From Acorus gramineus (Eukaryota; Streptophyta; Magnoliopsida; Acorales; Acoraceae), in the NCBI GenBank assembly GCA_030737835.1, contig CM060847.1, positions 5,608,484 through 5,672,483 of the forward strand: a DNA stretch of 64,000 nt, written 5' to 3'. The translations under genes were made by a program, and so were the position numbers. Positions 47,992-60,354 of this stretch are shown piece after piece (position 1 is the stretch's first letter; each line of letters opens with the position of its first letter). Under the pieces are notes generated by a model. That model worked only from the letters and a program-made list of their open reading frames with translations, searched no databases and was not told the DNA's origin.

Positions 47992-48057
47992 GTAGCTGTT
48001 AGAATTCGAGCCCAGGTTTTTACGGGCGTGAAATTCTCACCACTACACTACAGCCAC
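47992..48057 (-). tRNA. tRNA-His-like relic lacking its anticodon loop
   Basis: The minus strand begins GTGGCTGTAGTGTAGTGGTG, the acceptor and D-arm start of plant tRNA-His. It carries AACCTGGGCTCGAATTC near the T arm and ends CAGCTAC. The acceptor stem still pairs (GTGGCTG with CAGCTAC, one G-T wobble). Between GAATTTCACG and CCCGTAAAAACC about 8 nt of the anticodon arm (TTGTGGC in the normal gene) are missing, and the T stem is mispaired. It is therefore a pseudo-tRNA, or a tRNA-His-type SINE head. Confidence 0.6.
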
Positions 48058-48164
48058 AATAGCTGTACAGAAGGTTTGCATTAATATTATTTCATCACAA
48101 AAAATATACCTTTTTCACATTACCTAGGTTGGGATCTAGTAACGTTTCCATGGCTTATCGTAGC

Positions 48165-48589
48165 TAGGGCTGCAACTCGGGTAGGTTGGGTTCAAGTTAG
48201 GGTTTGAATTCCAAACTACTCAACCCTAACCCGACCCAATCTGATTTTCAACCCGAATTGGACCAACCCGATCCAACCCGAATTTCTAACATGATGTGCA
48301 AATTAAATAAATCAACCCGACCCAACCTGTTAGATTAACTAGGTTTACCTAAAATTTGAAATACCCAGATTAGAAGTTACAGAATGAACGGCCATGATTT
48401 TTTTTTTTTAACTATTAGTTTACGGGTTGGGTCGGGTTGTGAGTAAGGTCAACCCGAACCCAACCCAATTTATGAGTCAACCCGAATTGGTCAATCTGAA
48501 CCTGAATCCGATTTGGTCAACCCAACCCATATAAAAATCAGATTCAACCAGTCGGGTTTGGATTCAATCCGACCCAAATTGCAGCCCTA
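48165..48589. mobile_element. hAT-like MITE, TAGGGCTGCAA ends
   Basis: The left end TAGGGCTGCAACTCGGGTAG mirrors the right end (AAATTGCAGCCCTA), with long inner arms rich in CAACCCGA / TCGGGTTG. It is about 425 bp. No 8-bp target duplication was found, so ends may be slightly off. Confidence 0.6.
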
Positions 48590-49099
48590 GGACTCACAAC
48601 GAATAATTGATGTGGGGTCTGGACACTACCAACACATTTTTCATGTGGATGTAGCGCAACTTCCACGTGGTCTCCTTCCATATCAATTCTGAATGAAACT
48701 CACCTCAAACTTCTAATAATGCCAACCATCACATTATTAAAGAATATATATTAAAGAATATATATTACACCAACCGAGTTTTAATCCCCTACAGAAACAA
48801 CGATTAATATAATGATCTCTTGCCCATGTTTTTAATGATCGATGTATATATATGAGAAAAATCAATATCCCGGTATCATTGTGAACCACGTTAGACTTTG
48901 AATACAAGTAAAACACCAAATAAGCAACAGAAGATCAAACAAGTCATAGAGATGTTTTTTTTTTTTTACAGTAGTTCGAATGGAACTTGAATTACGCACG
49001 GAGGGAAATATGCATGTAACTAGTTTAAGGTTACTGTGATATGTCATTTATTTAAGGTTATTGTGATGTGTGACTTCCGAATAAAAATAAAATAAAAGA

Positions 49100-49576
49100 A
49101 TGGGGTAAAGACATCTAAGTCCTCACAAGCAAGAGTAATCCCATATGAATCTTTATCAAAGTTGGGACAGACATATAAGTCCTTGAAAACTCACAAAAAC
49201 TCATATACATCCCTGGTTTCAACAAAAATTAATCATAACTCAACCTACCCTACTTAATTTTAACATATAACTAACAAATGATTAAATTATCATCAAATTT
49301 TTAACAATTTTCAATCAATACATCAATGGAAATGAAGAAACATAAAAAGTCTTATAAAGATAATATGATCTTTGTAGGGATTAATTTATTTTTATGATTA
49401 TTTATGGAGACTATAATATCTATACAATTACATGGTGATAAAATATTCTGTTAAATTTAAATGAAATTTTAACCCGATAATAATAATTAGATTTTTATGA
49501 GTTTTCAGGGACTCATGTGTCTGCCTTAACTTTTATATGGACTTATATGAGATTATCCATGTTTGTAAGGATGCAG
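49100..49576. mobile_element. Foldback-family MITE, short copy 1
   Basis: The left end GGGGTAAAGACATCTAAGTC is mirrored at the right end (GCAGATGCTCTTAAC), and the inverted match runs about 100 bp. It includes GGGACAGACATATAAGTCC on the left and ACTCATGTGTCTGCC on the right. Inside is about one 92-bp-type unit (TGATTATTTATGGAGAC, ATCTATACAATTA). Same family as 52.5 kb and 61.8-63.1 kb. Confidence 0.75.
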
Positions 49577-49733
49577 ATGCTCTTAACACTAAAATAAAAT
49601 AAAATAAAAGGGGGGAGAGAGAGAGAGAGAGAGGAGAGGAGAAGAAGAAGAAGAAGAAAGAAAAAAGAAAAGAAAAGGTAAATTATGACTAGAGCTCACA
49701 AAAAAGAATATTGAAATTAAGAATTACTGCACT

Positions 49734-50536
49734 TGTAGGCTTAGTTTGATAAATGGATAAATATTTAAGATAAGTTAACATAATTTATGATGACAAAAAT
49801 ACTATTATTTTTATCCATATTTACATTTGGTAATGCATTTTGTTATCCCTACTTTTTTGTGTTCTTATCATTAACTTTGTATTTGTATCACATGATGTAA
49901 AATGTGGGATAACTTAAAAAAAAAAAAATATTAAGTCTACCATTTCTATTAAAGGGGCATTAAATATTGTTGGTTTTGGTTATATGAAGTTTTTTGTTTT
50001 TATTTTTTTGAGAATGACAGTCACAAATGTTATTCATGTTTTACAAAATGAAGTTAAAAAATGAGATAAAGTTTATTCCACATTTTACCTAGAACAAAAT
50101 ATTTCCACTTTTTCTCTAAAAAATTTGCCTATGTTTTATCTTTTTTTTTTTTTATGTTATATGGGATAACGTGTGATTTAACCCAATTGTTTCATTATTC
50201 CAACTCCTTATCCCAATGCCAAATCACCTATAGGGTTAGTTTGACAAGATGATATGTATTGGGATAAGGAGTAATTATGAGAATAAGTGGGTGGGATGAT
50301 AGCTTATCCCCCTATGGTATAAAATATAACAGGGATAAACTGCAGACAATTGTCCCTATTTAGAAATGAAAATGGAGATATTTTGTTCCACCTAAAGGCT
50401 GAGATAACATTTATCCCCACTTTTTATTTCAATTTTAACAAATGTAAATATGAACAAAATTAATAAATTTTTTATCCACTAAAATTAGAACAATTTATCC
50501 TCAAAATCTTAACTCCTTGTCAAACTAGCATATAGC
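49734..50536. mobile_element. Two adjacent MITE-like elements with TTAGTTTGAC ends
   Basis: GGCTTAGTTTGATAAATGG (49737) opens one unit that closes near 50222 (CTTATCCCAATGCCAAATCA). GGGTTAGTTTGACAAG (50234) opens a second that closes with CTCCTTGTCAAACTAGC (about 50513-50530). GGGATAA and TTATCCC words fill both. No coding capacity. Confidence 0.5.
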
Positions 50537-50705
50537 ATTTTAACACAAATTTTGTGGTGCTGAAAGAATTACGTGTGAGGTACATATGATGAACTAATGT
50601 CCATTTTTTTTATATGAAAATTTCCTTTATAAAAATTTTAATTTATGGACCTCTGTGGTTGCTTTACTCCACAAATCGACAGATATGTCATGTGTTTATA
50701 ATCCT

Positions 50706-51100
50706 AATTAACTTTGGCCCCGTTTGAAACGGGAATATGATTTATTCTTGAATACATATTTATTCTGGTATAAGTTAGTATAAATAAAAATAAAATAATT
50801 TTGTGTTTGATTGTGTTTTGAATTATTTTCGTTAGTAAGTGTAAGAATAAATATTTTGTTGTTTGGGTAATATGTGAATAAAGTATGTATAAGAATTTAT
50901 AAAAGGTGAAAAAATAATGATAGTTGATTTGACATGTGATTTATAAAAGGTGATTACAGTTGATTTGACAGTGGATTCACATATTCTTTGGGTGGAATAA
51001 TCTATGATAACTTTAATTCCAAGGTTTGATTGGAATCCATATACCACTTTATATCAGTTTATCTTGCATAAAATATTCTATGATATATCAAACAAGCAAA
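50706..51100 (+). mobile_element. hAT-like MITE copy, GGCCCCGTTTGAAACG end
   Basis: About 270 bp from here matches the reverse complement of 59.92-60.25 kb. Shared words are GTATAAATAAA, TTTTGTGTTTG, TTGTGTTTTGAATTATT, TTTATAAAAGGT, AAAAATAATGATAGTTGATT and TACAGTTGATTTGA or its variant. It is a non-coding family present twice in opposite orientation. Confidence 0.7.
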
Positions 51101-52480
51101 CAGGTTAAAAACCTTAATTCCATTCAATATCAAGTTATTCCGGGGTTTATTTCTGTTTGGAAGGGGGGCTTTGGGTACTATATTAATGAGGACGGACGGT
51201 GTAAGACAGAACATTATTGAGCAATGTTCACAACAATGTCATTTATTCCATTTTAAATGACACAGTTTTGATTCAGTAAAAAAATAAAAAAATCTTTAAT
51301 CAAGGTGGGTTGTTTGTAGTTGGAGTATTATATTCTCGATTTCCAAGTGAAAACAAGAATGACCCTCAGAGATGAGCCTCTTTCCTTTGTCCCTCCCGCA
51401 TTAGCAAAGATTCTACCCACGTTGAAATCGTGAACGTCAATTATTGAGTATTGGCGGAGGGGTATTAAAAAAATGTCGTCCGTCCATCTTCAGTCAAATA
51501 TTGATTCAACTCTACTGTTCCCGATATATATACTTGGACAATCAGAAGCACCTATTATTATCTCTATGTATTCTTCATTTTTTTTTGTGTGTCTACCCCC
51601 CCCCTCCCCGGTCAATCATCCGGAAGAAAAAAAAAAATCCTTATTTATTCCGTATTTTTTGTGTATTCAAAAAATAAAAAAATATCTGATATTTGATTAT
51701 CTAAATTACATATTTGAATATCAATATATCCGATCTAAAATATATTCAAATTTGACATATATTATAGAATTATATGTGTCATTATTATATATTGTTCATA
51801 CTTATTATCAAGTATGATTAATCATAATTATAATATTTTATATAACTATTTATTTTATATGTATGATATATATATATGAAAGAGAGAATAATCATTAAAA
51901 TCTTGATTTTAATTTTTTAAATATCTCTAATATATCATTTAACTATTTTTCATATTTAAATATATCAATTATCCGAAAAATAATTGTTTCTCATTCAACA
52001 TAAAGAGATCCAAGTTTAAAAATAAATATTAATATTTGAATGATTATGATATGATATAGATTCGTATTTGGTTTGACAAATTTAATCTCTTGTTGTTGAA
52101 AGACTAAATAAATTGAAATGGCAAGGATGCATATGGATTTTTGTAAGTTTTGAGCGATCGACTCTACATCTTCTCGAACTTTACATATACTTATATTGGA
52201 TTATTCATACTTGTAAAGATATAAATGTCATTTACCCTTAAAATTAATTTTGTATCCCTGCATCATTTTTTTTTTTGCTCACCGTCACACGGACACATGG
52301 TACACGCATCATCAATATTGTTCCGTAGGGCCTATGGATCCACTTCCTAATTAATTACATGGGAGAGAAGGGTTAAACATATTTTGAAAAAATTATGCCT
52401 AAAATGTTCACTCGGATATGATATAATATTATATCTATATATCTTCATACCCAAAAATCTTTCATTATTTGTTATTATTT
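51100..52480. other. AT-rich intergenic DNA, no gene seen
   Basis: Long TA- and T-rich stretches and a C run at about 51597. Printed frames are low-complexity (K, I, Y, F-rich) and lack any known motif. Confidence 0.6.
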
Positions 52481-52489
52481 TGAGTTAAA

Positions 52490-52919
52490 GGCATCCAAGT
52501 CCGTGCAAAAATGGATTATCTTATATAAATCCTTATTAAAATTGGGACAGATATATAAGTCTTTGAAAACTTATAAAAACTCATATATATTTCTGGTTTT
52601 AAAAAAAATAATTAATCCTAACATAACCTACCCTACTTAACTTTAATTTATAACCATGAAATGATTAAATTATCCTTATATTTTTAACTATTTTCAAACA
52701 ATTCATCAATGGAAATGAAGAAACATTTTACAAGGATAATTTGATTTTTGCATAGACTAATTTGTTTTTATGATTGTTTATAAAGACTATAATGTCTATA
52801 CAATTATATGATGATAATTAGGTTTTTGTGAGTTTTTAGAGACTTATGTGTCTGCCCCAACTTTTATAAGAATTTATATAAGATTATCCATGTTTACTAA
52901 GATGTAGATCTCTTTAACC
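52490..52919. mobile_element. Foldback-family MITE, short copy 2
   Basis: It opens GTTAAAGGCATCCAAGTCCG and closes GTAGATCTCTTTAACCC as inverted repeats of about 100 bp (GGGACAGATATATAAGTC against ACTTATGTGTCTGCCCC). It has about one internal unit (ATGATTGTTTATAAAGAC, GTCTATACAATTA). Confidence 0.75.
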
Positions 52920-53144
52920 CTGTTATTTTTCAATGTTACCTCTTATCATTTCTAATCTTGTACTCACCCAATAAGTCCTTATCATGCACACCCACACACT
53001 GCATTGCTGGTGTTTTTTTCCTTACTTTATTTTGTATTATTTTATTCTTTTCCTTACATTATTCTGTATTATTTTATTCTTTTCCATTTGTTAATGCTGG
53101 AATATATATATTCCTCGTGCTTCACATGTAACCTTTGTTCTATC

Positions 53145-53152
53145 TATATAAA
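53145..53152 (+). promoter_or_regulatory. TATA box of the OBL1-like gene
   Basis: TATATAAA within CTATATAAAGGGC lies about 115 bases before the ATG at 53267. The predicted transcript start near 53175-53185 leaves a leader of about 85 bases containing TCTCTCTGTCTCTG. Confidence 0.6.
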
Positions 53153-53266
53153 GGGCTCCTGATCAACACGAGTTTGAGCCACCATATATTCTTTTCTCTC
53201 TGTCTCTGATATATAGAATACCCTTTAGCTTCGTTCCTACTTCAAATCCTATAGTCCTTGAATATA

Positions 53267-56263
53267 ATGGAATCACCAAATACCAATCAGTACTTCATAT
53301 CTCGCCCTGAAAACTTTGGATCATTCGACCTATGCAAATTTTTTTTCTCACGGAAGTGTCTGTCAACCTATCAGTTCGTGGACACCTCCTCCAAACCTGG
53401 GCCTCCACAATTTAGCTTGATAATTATACTCACCTTGATCCTCGAGAAGATATTATTGTTGATCTATAAACCTTTAAAGTTGTTGGGCAATGTAATCGAG
53501 TTCGTCCTGAACTTCTTTGCACTTAATGGCGGCGTCTTTGGCTTGTTATGGCGTGTTTTAACAGGTATATTATATATTGTTTTGCATGGGAAGAATATGT
53601 ATTATTAATATCTTACCCATCAAATGAAATGCTTTGCTCTCGATCGAACAAGTTATTTATTAATTCGTTCAGTGACATATATATATATATACACACACAC
53701 ACATGAACAATTAATGAAACTAACGAGACGTTTATCATTATTGGATCCTTGCGAGTAAATATAAAGTGTCGGTTGTGAGCCCTGACAAGAACTCGGCCAG
53801 CTACCGTTCGGTCTTGGCTTTCGTGGACTCACGACTTGATCTCTTCCATACGGCCTCCTCATCCAACAAGGTGGACAAAATAAACAACACCTTCAACGCT
53901 GTCGAACCCTTCGATCTCACCATGATGGCCTCCAAGATCGCCTACGAGAACCCTGCCTTTGTTCAGAACGCTGTCGAAAAGCACTGGAAGGTATTAATTT
54001 GTTAATTTTTCTCTCCCTCCGGCTTTTATATGCGAGGAAAATCTTCTTCAACTCCAGTAGATCTTCTTAAAATTACAAAAAGTCTCTCTAAAATAAAAAT
54101 TTATCTTAAGTCCTTATAAAATATATATGGCTAACGAATTTAGTTCCCTGACCAAGAGTATATTGAAATAAGTCCTCAGAAACTTACAAAAATTGGATTC
54201 AGTTCCTATAAACTTTATTAAATCAGATTTAGTTCTTTTGTAAGACAAAAATACCCCCGTCATTTTTCAACATTCTCATCTCCTAAAATGTCATCCTTAT
54301 CTGTAAAAAAAAAATATCGATCAAACCTCATTTGATCTATAAAATTGAGTCATTTTTTAACATTTTCACCTTAATCTCATTATAGAGACTGAACCAAAAA
54401 ATTACAGTTTCATCAATTCCATTACAAAATCAGTAGAGAAAACAATTTAAAAACCAAATCAAAATTCTATAATACATTCTTAACTCTAAATTAGTAGTAA
54501 TAAAAAGCATAACACCTTGATTATAAAACCATATTTTGTTTAATAAAATTTAAATAAATTAGTATATATTTTTAGATAATCACATGGATTTTTTGTGATT
54601 TTAAGAAGATTTCATAGAGTTAAGACAATTTTTAAATTTTACATGAACTTTTTTCAATTTTCAAAAGTTTTCAATGAGTTATATTGATTTTTTTCAATAA
54701 AAAATAAATTTTAAAAGGGTATAACAGTAATTTACCATGCATAGTTAGGGTTAACCACACGTCTAGTTAATTATAGGGATTAAAATAAATATTATTTAAA
54801 AAGATAGAGACATGAAAAAATTTATCAATTTTACATGAATTTTTTCTGATTTTCATATGTTTTCATAAAGCTAGATCAATTTTTCCCTTTATATATTTAT
54901 ATTATGCATTTTAATATGAATGAAATACTTACAAGATACTGCCCTTCATTATTTTTGGCGTTGCAGATGCACTTCGTCAAGTTCTTCAGCTGCTGGAATG
55001 GTAAACTTTTTTGTTTAATTTTTTTTTTAATTTGCACACGTACGTGCGGTCATGTCATGCATATCCTATATTCACCCATGCATGCAAGCACGGGTTGAAA
55101 TTTTTATTTATTTTTATATGCTTATACTATGCATGTTTAACTTTTACTGTGACGTTATCACATCATCTCTCATTGAAAATAAATACAAGTATAACAAAAA
55201 CAAACAGATAATGAATCCGCGTAGTAGTTTCATTTTAATAATTTCATCTCGTTTTCATTTCCATAAATAGGTATTTAAGTAATTAATAATAAAACGTACG
55301 TACTGGCAGAATTCTACAAGGCGAACACTACTCAGGCGTTCATATGCAGCGACAAGGCGAAGGACGCCCAGCTCATCGTGCTCGCCTTCCGAGGCACCGA
55401 GCCCTTCAACTCCCAAGACTGGGCCACCGACGTCAACCTATCGTGGATCTCAACAGGCAAGATGGGCAAGGTTCACATGGGCTTCATGAAGGCCCTGGGG
55501 CTGACTGACGAGCGTGACTTCGCGAAGGGGTTCCCTGCCGAAAGCCCATCGAAGGACCCATCGAAGGCCTTGGCATACTACAGCATCAGAGACACACTGA
55601 ACGCGCTGTTGAAGGAGAACCCAAACGCGAAAGTTCTGATAACCGGGCACAGCCTTGGAGGAGCTCTTGCAACGCTGTTCCCGGCGCTGCTACTGTACCA
55701 CAACCAGACGACCATCCTGAATAGTTTGTTGCACGTGTTCACGTTCGGGCAACCGAGGGTTGGAGATGAAGAATTTGCCAATTTCATGGCATCGGCACTC
55801 ATGCTCAGGTACCGCCATATAGTGTACAGGTACGACATCGTCCCTCGCGTTCCGTTGGACCTTCCCCCTGTCTCCCTCTTCAAGCACTTTGGGGATTGCA
55901 TCTACTACTCAAGTTGGTATGTCAGAAAGGTACGTGCGTACGGAAAGCGATTGATTGATTTGTTTTAATTTGTTCGGCCGGATCATGATTTGATTGATTG
56001 TTTGTATGTAGGCGGTGGACGAAGAGCCAAACAAGGACTACTTCTCTCTGAAATACATACCTTCGATGCACTTTCACGCCCTGGTTGACCTCATCAGGGG
56101 AGTGTTCGCTTGGCTGAAGCCAGGTGTTGAATTCAAGGAAGGACTAGTTTCGATACTGTTCAGGGCGGTAGGGCTGCTCATCCCGGGACTTGCCTCCCAC
56201 AGCCCCAGGGACTATGTCAACGGTGGAAGGCTTTCCAAATTCCATGCTGTCGACTTGATCTGA
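53267..56263 (+). CDS. OBL1: Class 3 triacylglycerol lipase, OBL1-like (oil body lipase), 5 exons, intact
   Basis: Serine hydrolase that cleaves tri- and diacylglycerols at oil bodies; in Arabidopsis and tobacco, OBL1 acts in seedlings and pollen tubes. Exons: 53267-53564, 53767-53990, 54967-55000, 55310-55929, 56012-56263. Phases agree and give 475 residues, close to the family's 460-530. The exon 2 acceptor (TATAAAG) is weak and chosen because it keeps frame. A hydrophobic hairpin at residues 49-75 (FSLIIILTLILEKILLLIY) suits oil-body anchoring. FRGTEPF marks the oxyanion region. GHSLGG carries nucleophile Ser300; Asp361 lies in RYDIVPR and His455 in SHSPRDYVN, completing the triad. Exons are GC-richer than the surroundings. 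Which of OBL1-4 it matches cannot be settled by eye. Confidence 0.92.
54040..54890. repeat. AT-rich inverted-repeat insertion in OBL1-like intron 2
   Basis: AGATCTTCTTAAAATTACAA (about 54058) is mirrored by TTGTGATTTTAAGAAGATTT (about 54595-54614), and TTTTACATGAA.TTTTTTC occurs twice (about 54637 and 54828). This suggests one or two MITEs filling the 976-bp intron. No clean ends. Confidence 0.4.
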
Positions 56264-56440
56264 TCATAGATTTGGATTTAATTTTGAACATGAGATGAAA
56301 AGAGATATATCAATATTTGATCATCCCACGTACGTCATATGCGTTGGAGGGACATCCTCGATCGATCAGACTTTCTGTTTGTCTAGGTTGTCGTGTTTCA
56401 ATAAAATATAATAAAAACATGTCGGTCGCTAGCTGCATTT
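56264..56440 (+). terminator. OBL1-like 3' UTR with poly-A signal
   Basis: AATAAA at 56400-56405, repeated just after within AATATAATAAAAAC, lies about 140 bases beyond the TGA stop at 56261-56263. Confidence 0.65.
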
Positions 56441-56449
56441 ATATGTAGA

Positions 56450-58110
56450 GCTAGCGCAGCTGATCTACATGCATGCATGTTATTATTGTTTGGTAGTACA
56501 ATAAAAGGTTTAATGAGAGTTCGTCAGTTCGATCAAATGGATGCATGAGATGCGAAATGAGAATCTACTTTTAAATTTACAGTTTTGTTAATCATTCCAG
56601 CTAGCATATTCAAATGGAAAATAATAATTAATTACAAACCATCAGTAAAAACAACCACCTTAATTAATTAACCTAGCTCAAAAGTCCTAGTCATATGCAT
56701 GCGCAGGCACGGTAGTATTTTTTATATATATATATATAGTAAATTATGGACATTTTCATTGCAAAGAAAACTTCTAAAACGGACAATGTCCGAACAAGAA
56801 GAGAATAGAGTCAGCTTATTATTAGTGAGTTTGTTGCTTTGTTGCTATCAACATGGGATTACACTTTACAGACAATCAATCACATGCATATCAAACAAAT
56901 TATTAGAGCAAAATAATTTGCATTATCTTGTGCACGGTGATAGATAGATCTGGCCAATTATTTTATAAAAAATTTCAATTGTATTTCAATGTGTGTGTAA
57001 ACAACTAAACGTATGCCAAAAAAATATTTCAAGAGTACGTAGTTGTCGTAAAATAATTTAAAAGCAGAAAAGATGATTGGAGTTTGAGGTGCGACTATCG
57101 CTGTCCTTAAATTGTTATTAGTCCTCATTCAAGTATATTGAGTTTGCAAGAGGGTTTATTAGACTAAACACTTTCTGGATACAACAAATTCAAGGAGACT
57201 ATAGATAGCAACTCTAAAGAACTCTTACAATACTTTGAAGATTGTAAACTGAAGTTTTAATATATTCAAATAATAGACTTATATAGGGTTTGAAGGATTG
57301 CATTTGCAACATTTCAGAAATTCTGTTATTGGAGTAGGGATGCCTTTATATCTTTTCATAGATTTCAATTATCAACTGAAAATGTAACTTGTGAATTTAT
57401 GAGGAGATGTAGACATTAGGGAAATGACTTTTGACTCAATAATTTGAATTTAAAAAAATATGAAACCAGCAAAAAAATAATTTCATGTTATTTATTATAT
57501 ACACATGCACACGATAAAAATAAGTTACCGTGTTAAAAATAAATGCTAAGTGAGCCTAATAATGTGCTTACGCGCGTGCTCGTGTGTATGTAGTCCCTTT
57601 TTATTTTTTTCAAAACACTCTTCATATAAATGAGTTAATATATATAGTAAAAAATATTTTTCCAATTTTCAATGTGAGACTGTTTCCAAGCACTCACACC
57701 ACATATTATAATCTTCTTTTAACACTTGCAACACGTTTTGGCTACTTGATTGTGATGATCGGTATGAAATTCTCTTTGAAATCAAACGATGTCCTCTGTC
57801 TCTCAGACGTGGCCGCTGAAATTATAGAGGGTCAAAATCACTCAGAGCTGTGACTCACATGTGATGTGTTGTTTAGCAGTACATATAATGGCAAATTCTT
57901 CTGGGAGTGTATGTATATACATGTACAGTACTCGGTTAATGAGGGTCCACTTGAAAAGGGTTTGGAACCTTTGGGTGCCTCTAAAGGCTAATTAAAGGTA
58001 AGAATAGCAAACATCTACAAATGTTTGGCGAATTTTATCCCAGCCTCTACATAAAATTATTTCACCCGCCTAATACTTAAAAACTTTTATAACTTTGTGC
58101 ATCTAATTTG
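56450..58110. other. Intergenic region, no gene seen
   Basis: Short AT-rich frames only. No lipase, transposon or RNA features recognised. Confidence 0.55.
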
Positions 58111-58125
58111 ATTGCCCTGTCTTCT

Positions 58126-59690
58126 TCAAATCCAAATCAATATTTCATCATAAAACTCTTTTTTGGATCCTCACCAGTGCTCAAGCTTGATGTTTCCAGA
58201 TTTTGAATTGATATTTATCATCAGCTTCGTCCTTGAGAGAATTTTAGTTAGTTAATTGTTAATCAATAATTCTTAATAATTTATACATACTGGGCAATGC
58301 AAACGAATTCACCTCAATTCATCATAACTCCAACAATTTGACGCGTAATGCCTAAATTTGTTACAGTTGTAGCAGTTGATATTCTTTAGGTATTTACGGA
58401 TTTACTGATTTTTGTGTCCCCGACCTCCTCGACCACGACCTCATCCACAGTAGGTGTTGCCGCGTTGTGAACTACAACCTCCACAACCACCTTTTGTATT
58501 TAGAGTCAGCTTTGCCTCCAACACCTCCTCCACCGTGACATTGTAGAACCCAAATTTCTTTGAATGCGTTGCTCATGGACATGGAGAAATCCCAAGAGCT
58601 CCTCCACCGTGATTGTCGACAAGTTCTTTGGCTGGTAGATTGCTACCACTACATGTTCAAATTTAGATGTAAGGGATTAAAGTACCTTCTTCATGATCCT
58701 ATCATCGATACTCTCACCGTTCTTCTTCATTTGGTTCACTATCACCAGCAATCATAAGAAGTAGTCGGAGACGCTTTCATCTTCCTTCATGTAAGCCTCC
58801 TTAAATTCAACCCTCAAAATTTGACGGCGAATGATCTCTTGACTCGGTTGACTCCTTTGAAGATCGCTTCATATGTGCTTAAGATATCCCTAGCTTTCTT
58901 GCTCGACGACGCTTCATATCTGCTTAAGGTATCCTTTGAAGATTGTGCTTAAAGTATCTCTGCCTTTGAAGATACTCTTGCTATACTTCAGGTTTCAAAA
59001 GGCTTTTTTGGATCTCACAAGATTCTGATACTACTTATTGGGATCCCTCTGATATCTCTTGGTGTATCTCAAACCACCACACCACTCTCATTACAAAACC
59101 TAAAAAAAAAAGAAAAGGGAACATCAATTTTTATAGGACACCTCTTTTATTTATTGAGTAAAAATTATATAACCCATTTACATCCTTTGAGGGGTTGTGA
59201 CTTAGAGAATAAGAAAGACAAAAAAATATGAAAAATACATAAAAATTCAAATCTCCTAATGAATGTCAATAACATACCATTAAAATATATCTAAATATGG
59301 CACATATGTATTCATGTAATATATATTCATATAGTCATTTATTGACTAGATAATATGTGTGTGTGTATATACACACACTTATAAATATGGATAAATCAAT
59401 GTATTTGATTTTTGTAATTATTTAATATCAAATATAGTATTAAATCAAATATTTTATCTTTATTAACTTTTTTTTTATATATATATAGTGGTGTTGAGAT
59501 GTTCTACCTTTTGATTTTTTCCAACACGTATTTTGCGATAATCCAGAGGACACCCACCAGGCTCACATTACGAGGCACCGAACCCTTCAAAGGGCAGAAT
59601 TGGGCCACAGACGTGGACTTATCGTGGATCTCCGCAGAAAAGACGGGAAAGATCCACATGGGCTTCTTGTACGAAAAGACGGGAAATACA
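58126..59690 (+). pseudogene. Second OBL1-like lipase, relic exons only
   Basis: 58126-58322 reads SNPNQYFII, then FELIFIISFVLERIL and YILGNANEF. These match exon 1 of the intact gene (TNQYFIS, FSLIIILTLILEKIL, KLLGNVIEF), with stops and frame changes between them. 59545-59690 reads LRGTEPFKGQNWATDVDLSW and ISAEKTGKIHMGF, matching the start of exon 4. The catalytic Ser, Asp and His parts and exons 2, 3 and 5 are absent. It lies same-strand and about 2 kb downstream of the intact gene, so it is a decayed tandem duplicate. A Copia fossil lies between the two pieces and a MITE-like sequence follows the second. Confidence 0.8.
58340..59040 (-). mobile_element. Ty1/Copia gag fossil
   Basis: The minus strand shows pieces of a Copia gag: LTSKFEHVVVAINQPKNLST, TVEELLGFLHVHEQRI, a GRGRGGRG-type tract and a CYNCNKF zinc-knuckle piece, in that order. 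It is broken at several places. No LTR or pol was recognised nearby. It interrupts the relic lipase, so it is younger than that duplication. Confidence 0.75.
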
Positions 59691-59912
59691 GTGGTTGCAC
59701 GATTGCAAAACTGATTTTGCAGGAATTTGCGATTGCAAAATTGATTCTGTAGGAAGCCCACTTTCTCAGCTTTCTGAAATCGCAGCTTTTAGACACTATT
59801 TGCCTGAAATCTGTGTGCAGGAAGCTGCTACAGTAAAATTGTTTGGTTGCACGATTGTAAACGCAGCTTCCTGCAATCACAATCGCAGCGCAATCGCGCA
59901 ACCAAACGCACC
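59687..59912. mobile_element. hAT-like MITE next to the relic lipase exon
   Basis: GGTTGCACGATTGCAAAAC at the left and GCGCAATCGCGCAACCAAACG (counted as two overlapping words) at the right are inverted. An internal GGTTGCACGATTGTAAACGC repeats the end motif. It begins directly after the lipase fragment. Confidence 0.5.
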
Positions 59913-59914
59913 CT

Positions 59915-60250
59915 TAGTCTATAATCAACCCCGCTTTGATTTTTTTGAACTTATTAGAAAGCTAAATTAATATTTGTATATGTAGACCTACTATCAAATC
60001 AACTGTCATCACTTTTAATAAATCACGTGTTAAAATCAACTATCATTATTTTTTTACCTTTTATAAATCTTTATGCATATTTTATTCACATTTTATCCAA
60101 ACATTCAAAAATTTATTTTTTACGTTTACCAATGAGAATAATTCAAAACACAACCAAACACAAAATCACTTTATCTTTATTTATACTCACTTGTGGCGGA
60201 ATAAATGTATACCCAATAATTTGTCCTATTCTGTATCCAAACGGGCGCTT
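59915..60250 (-). mobile_element. hAT-like MITE, second copy (inverted)
   Basis: The reverse complement matches 50706-51000 in order (see that entry); its end reads AAGCGCCCGTTTGGATAC. It lies directly beside the previous MITE. Confidence 0.7.
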
Positions 60251-60354
60251 ACTGATGTGCCGATCACAATTTTCACTGCTATAATAAGTATCGATTTGGA
60301 CTTAACTCGATGAACCTAGTGGATCTTTTTGACATAAACTTAAATTTGATCTTT

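Noticed and set aside
47992-48057. Functional tRNA-His gene
   Set aside because: The anticodon loop is missing and the T stem does not pair.
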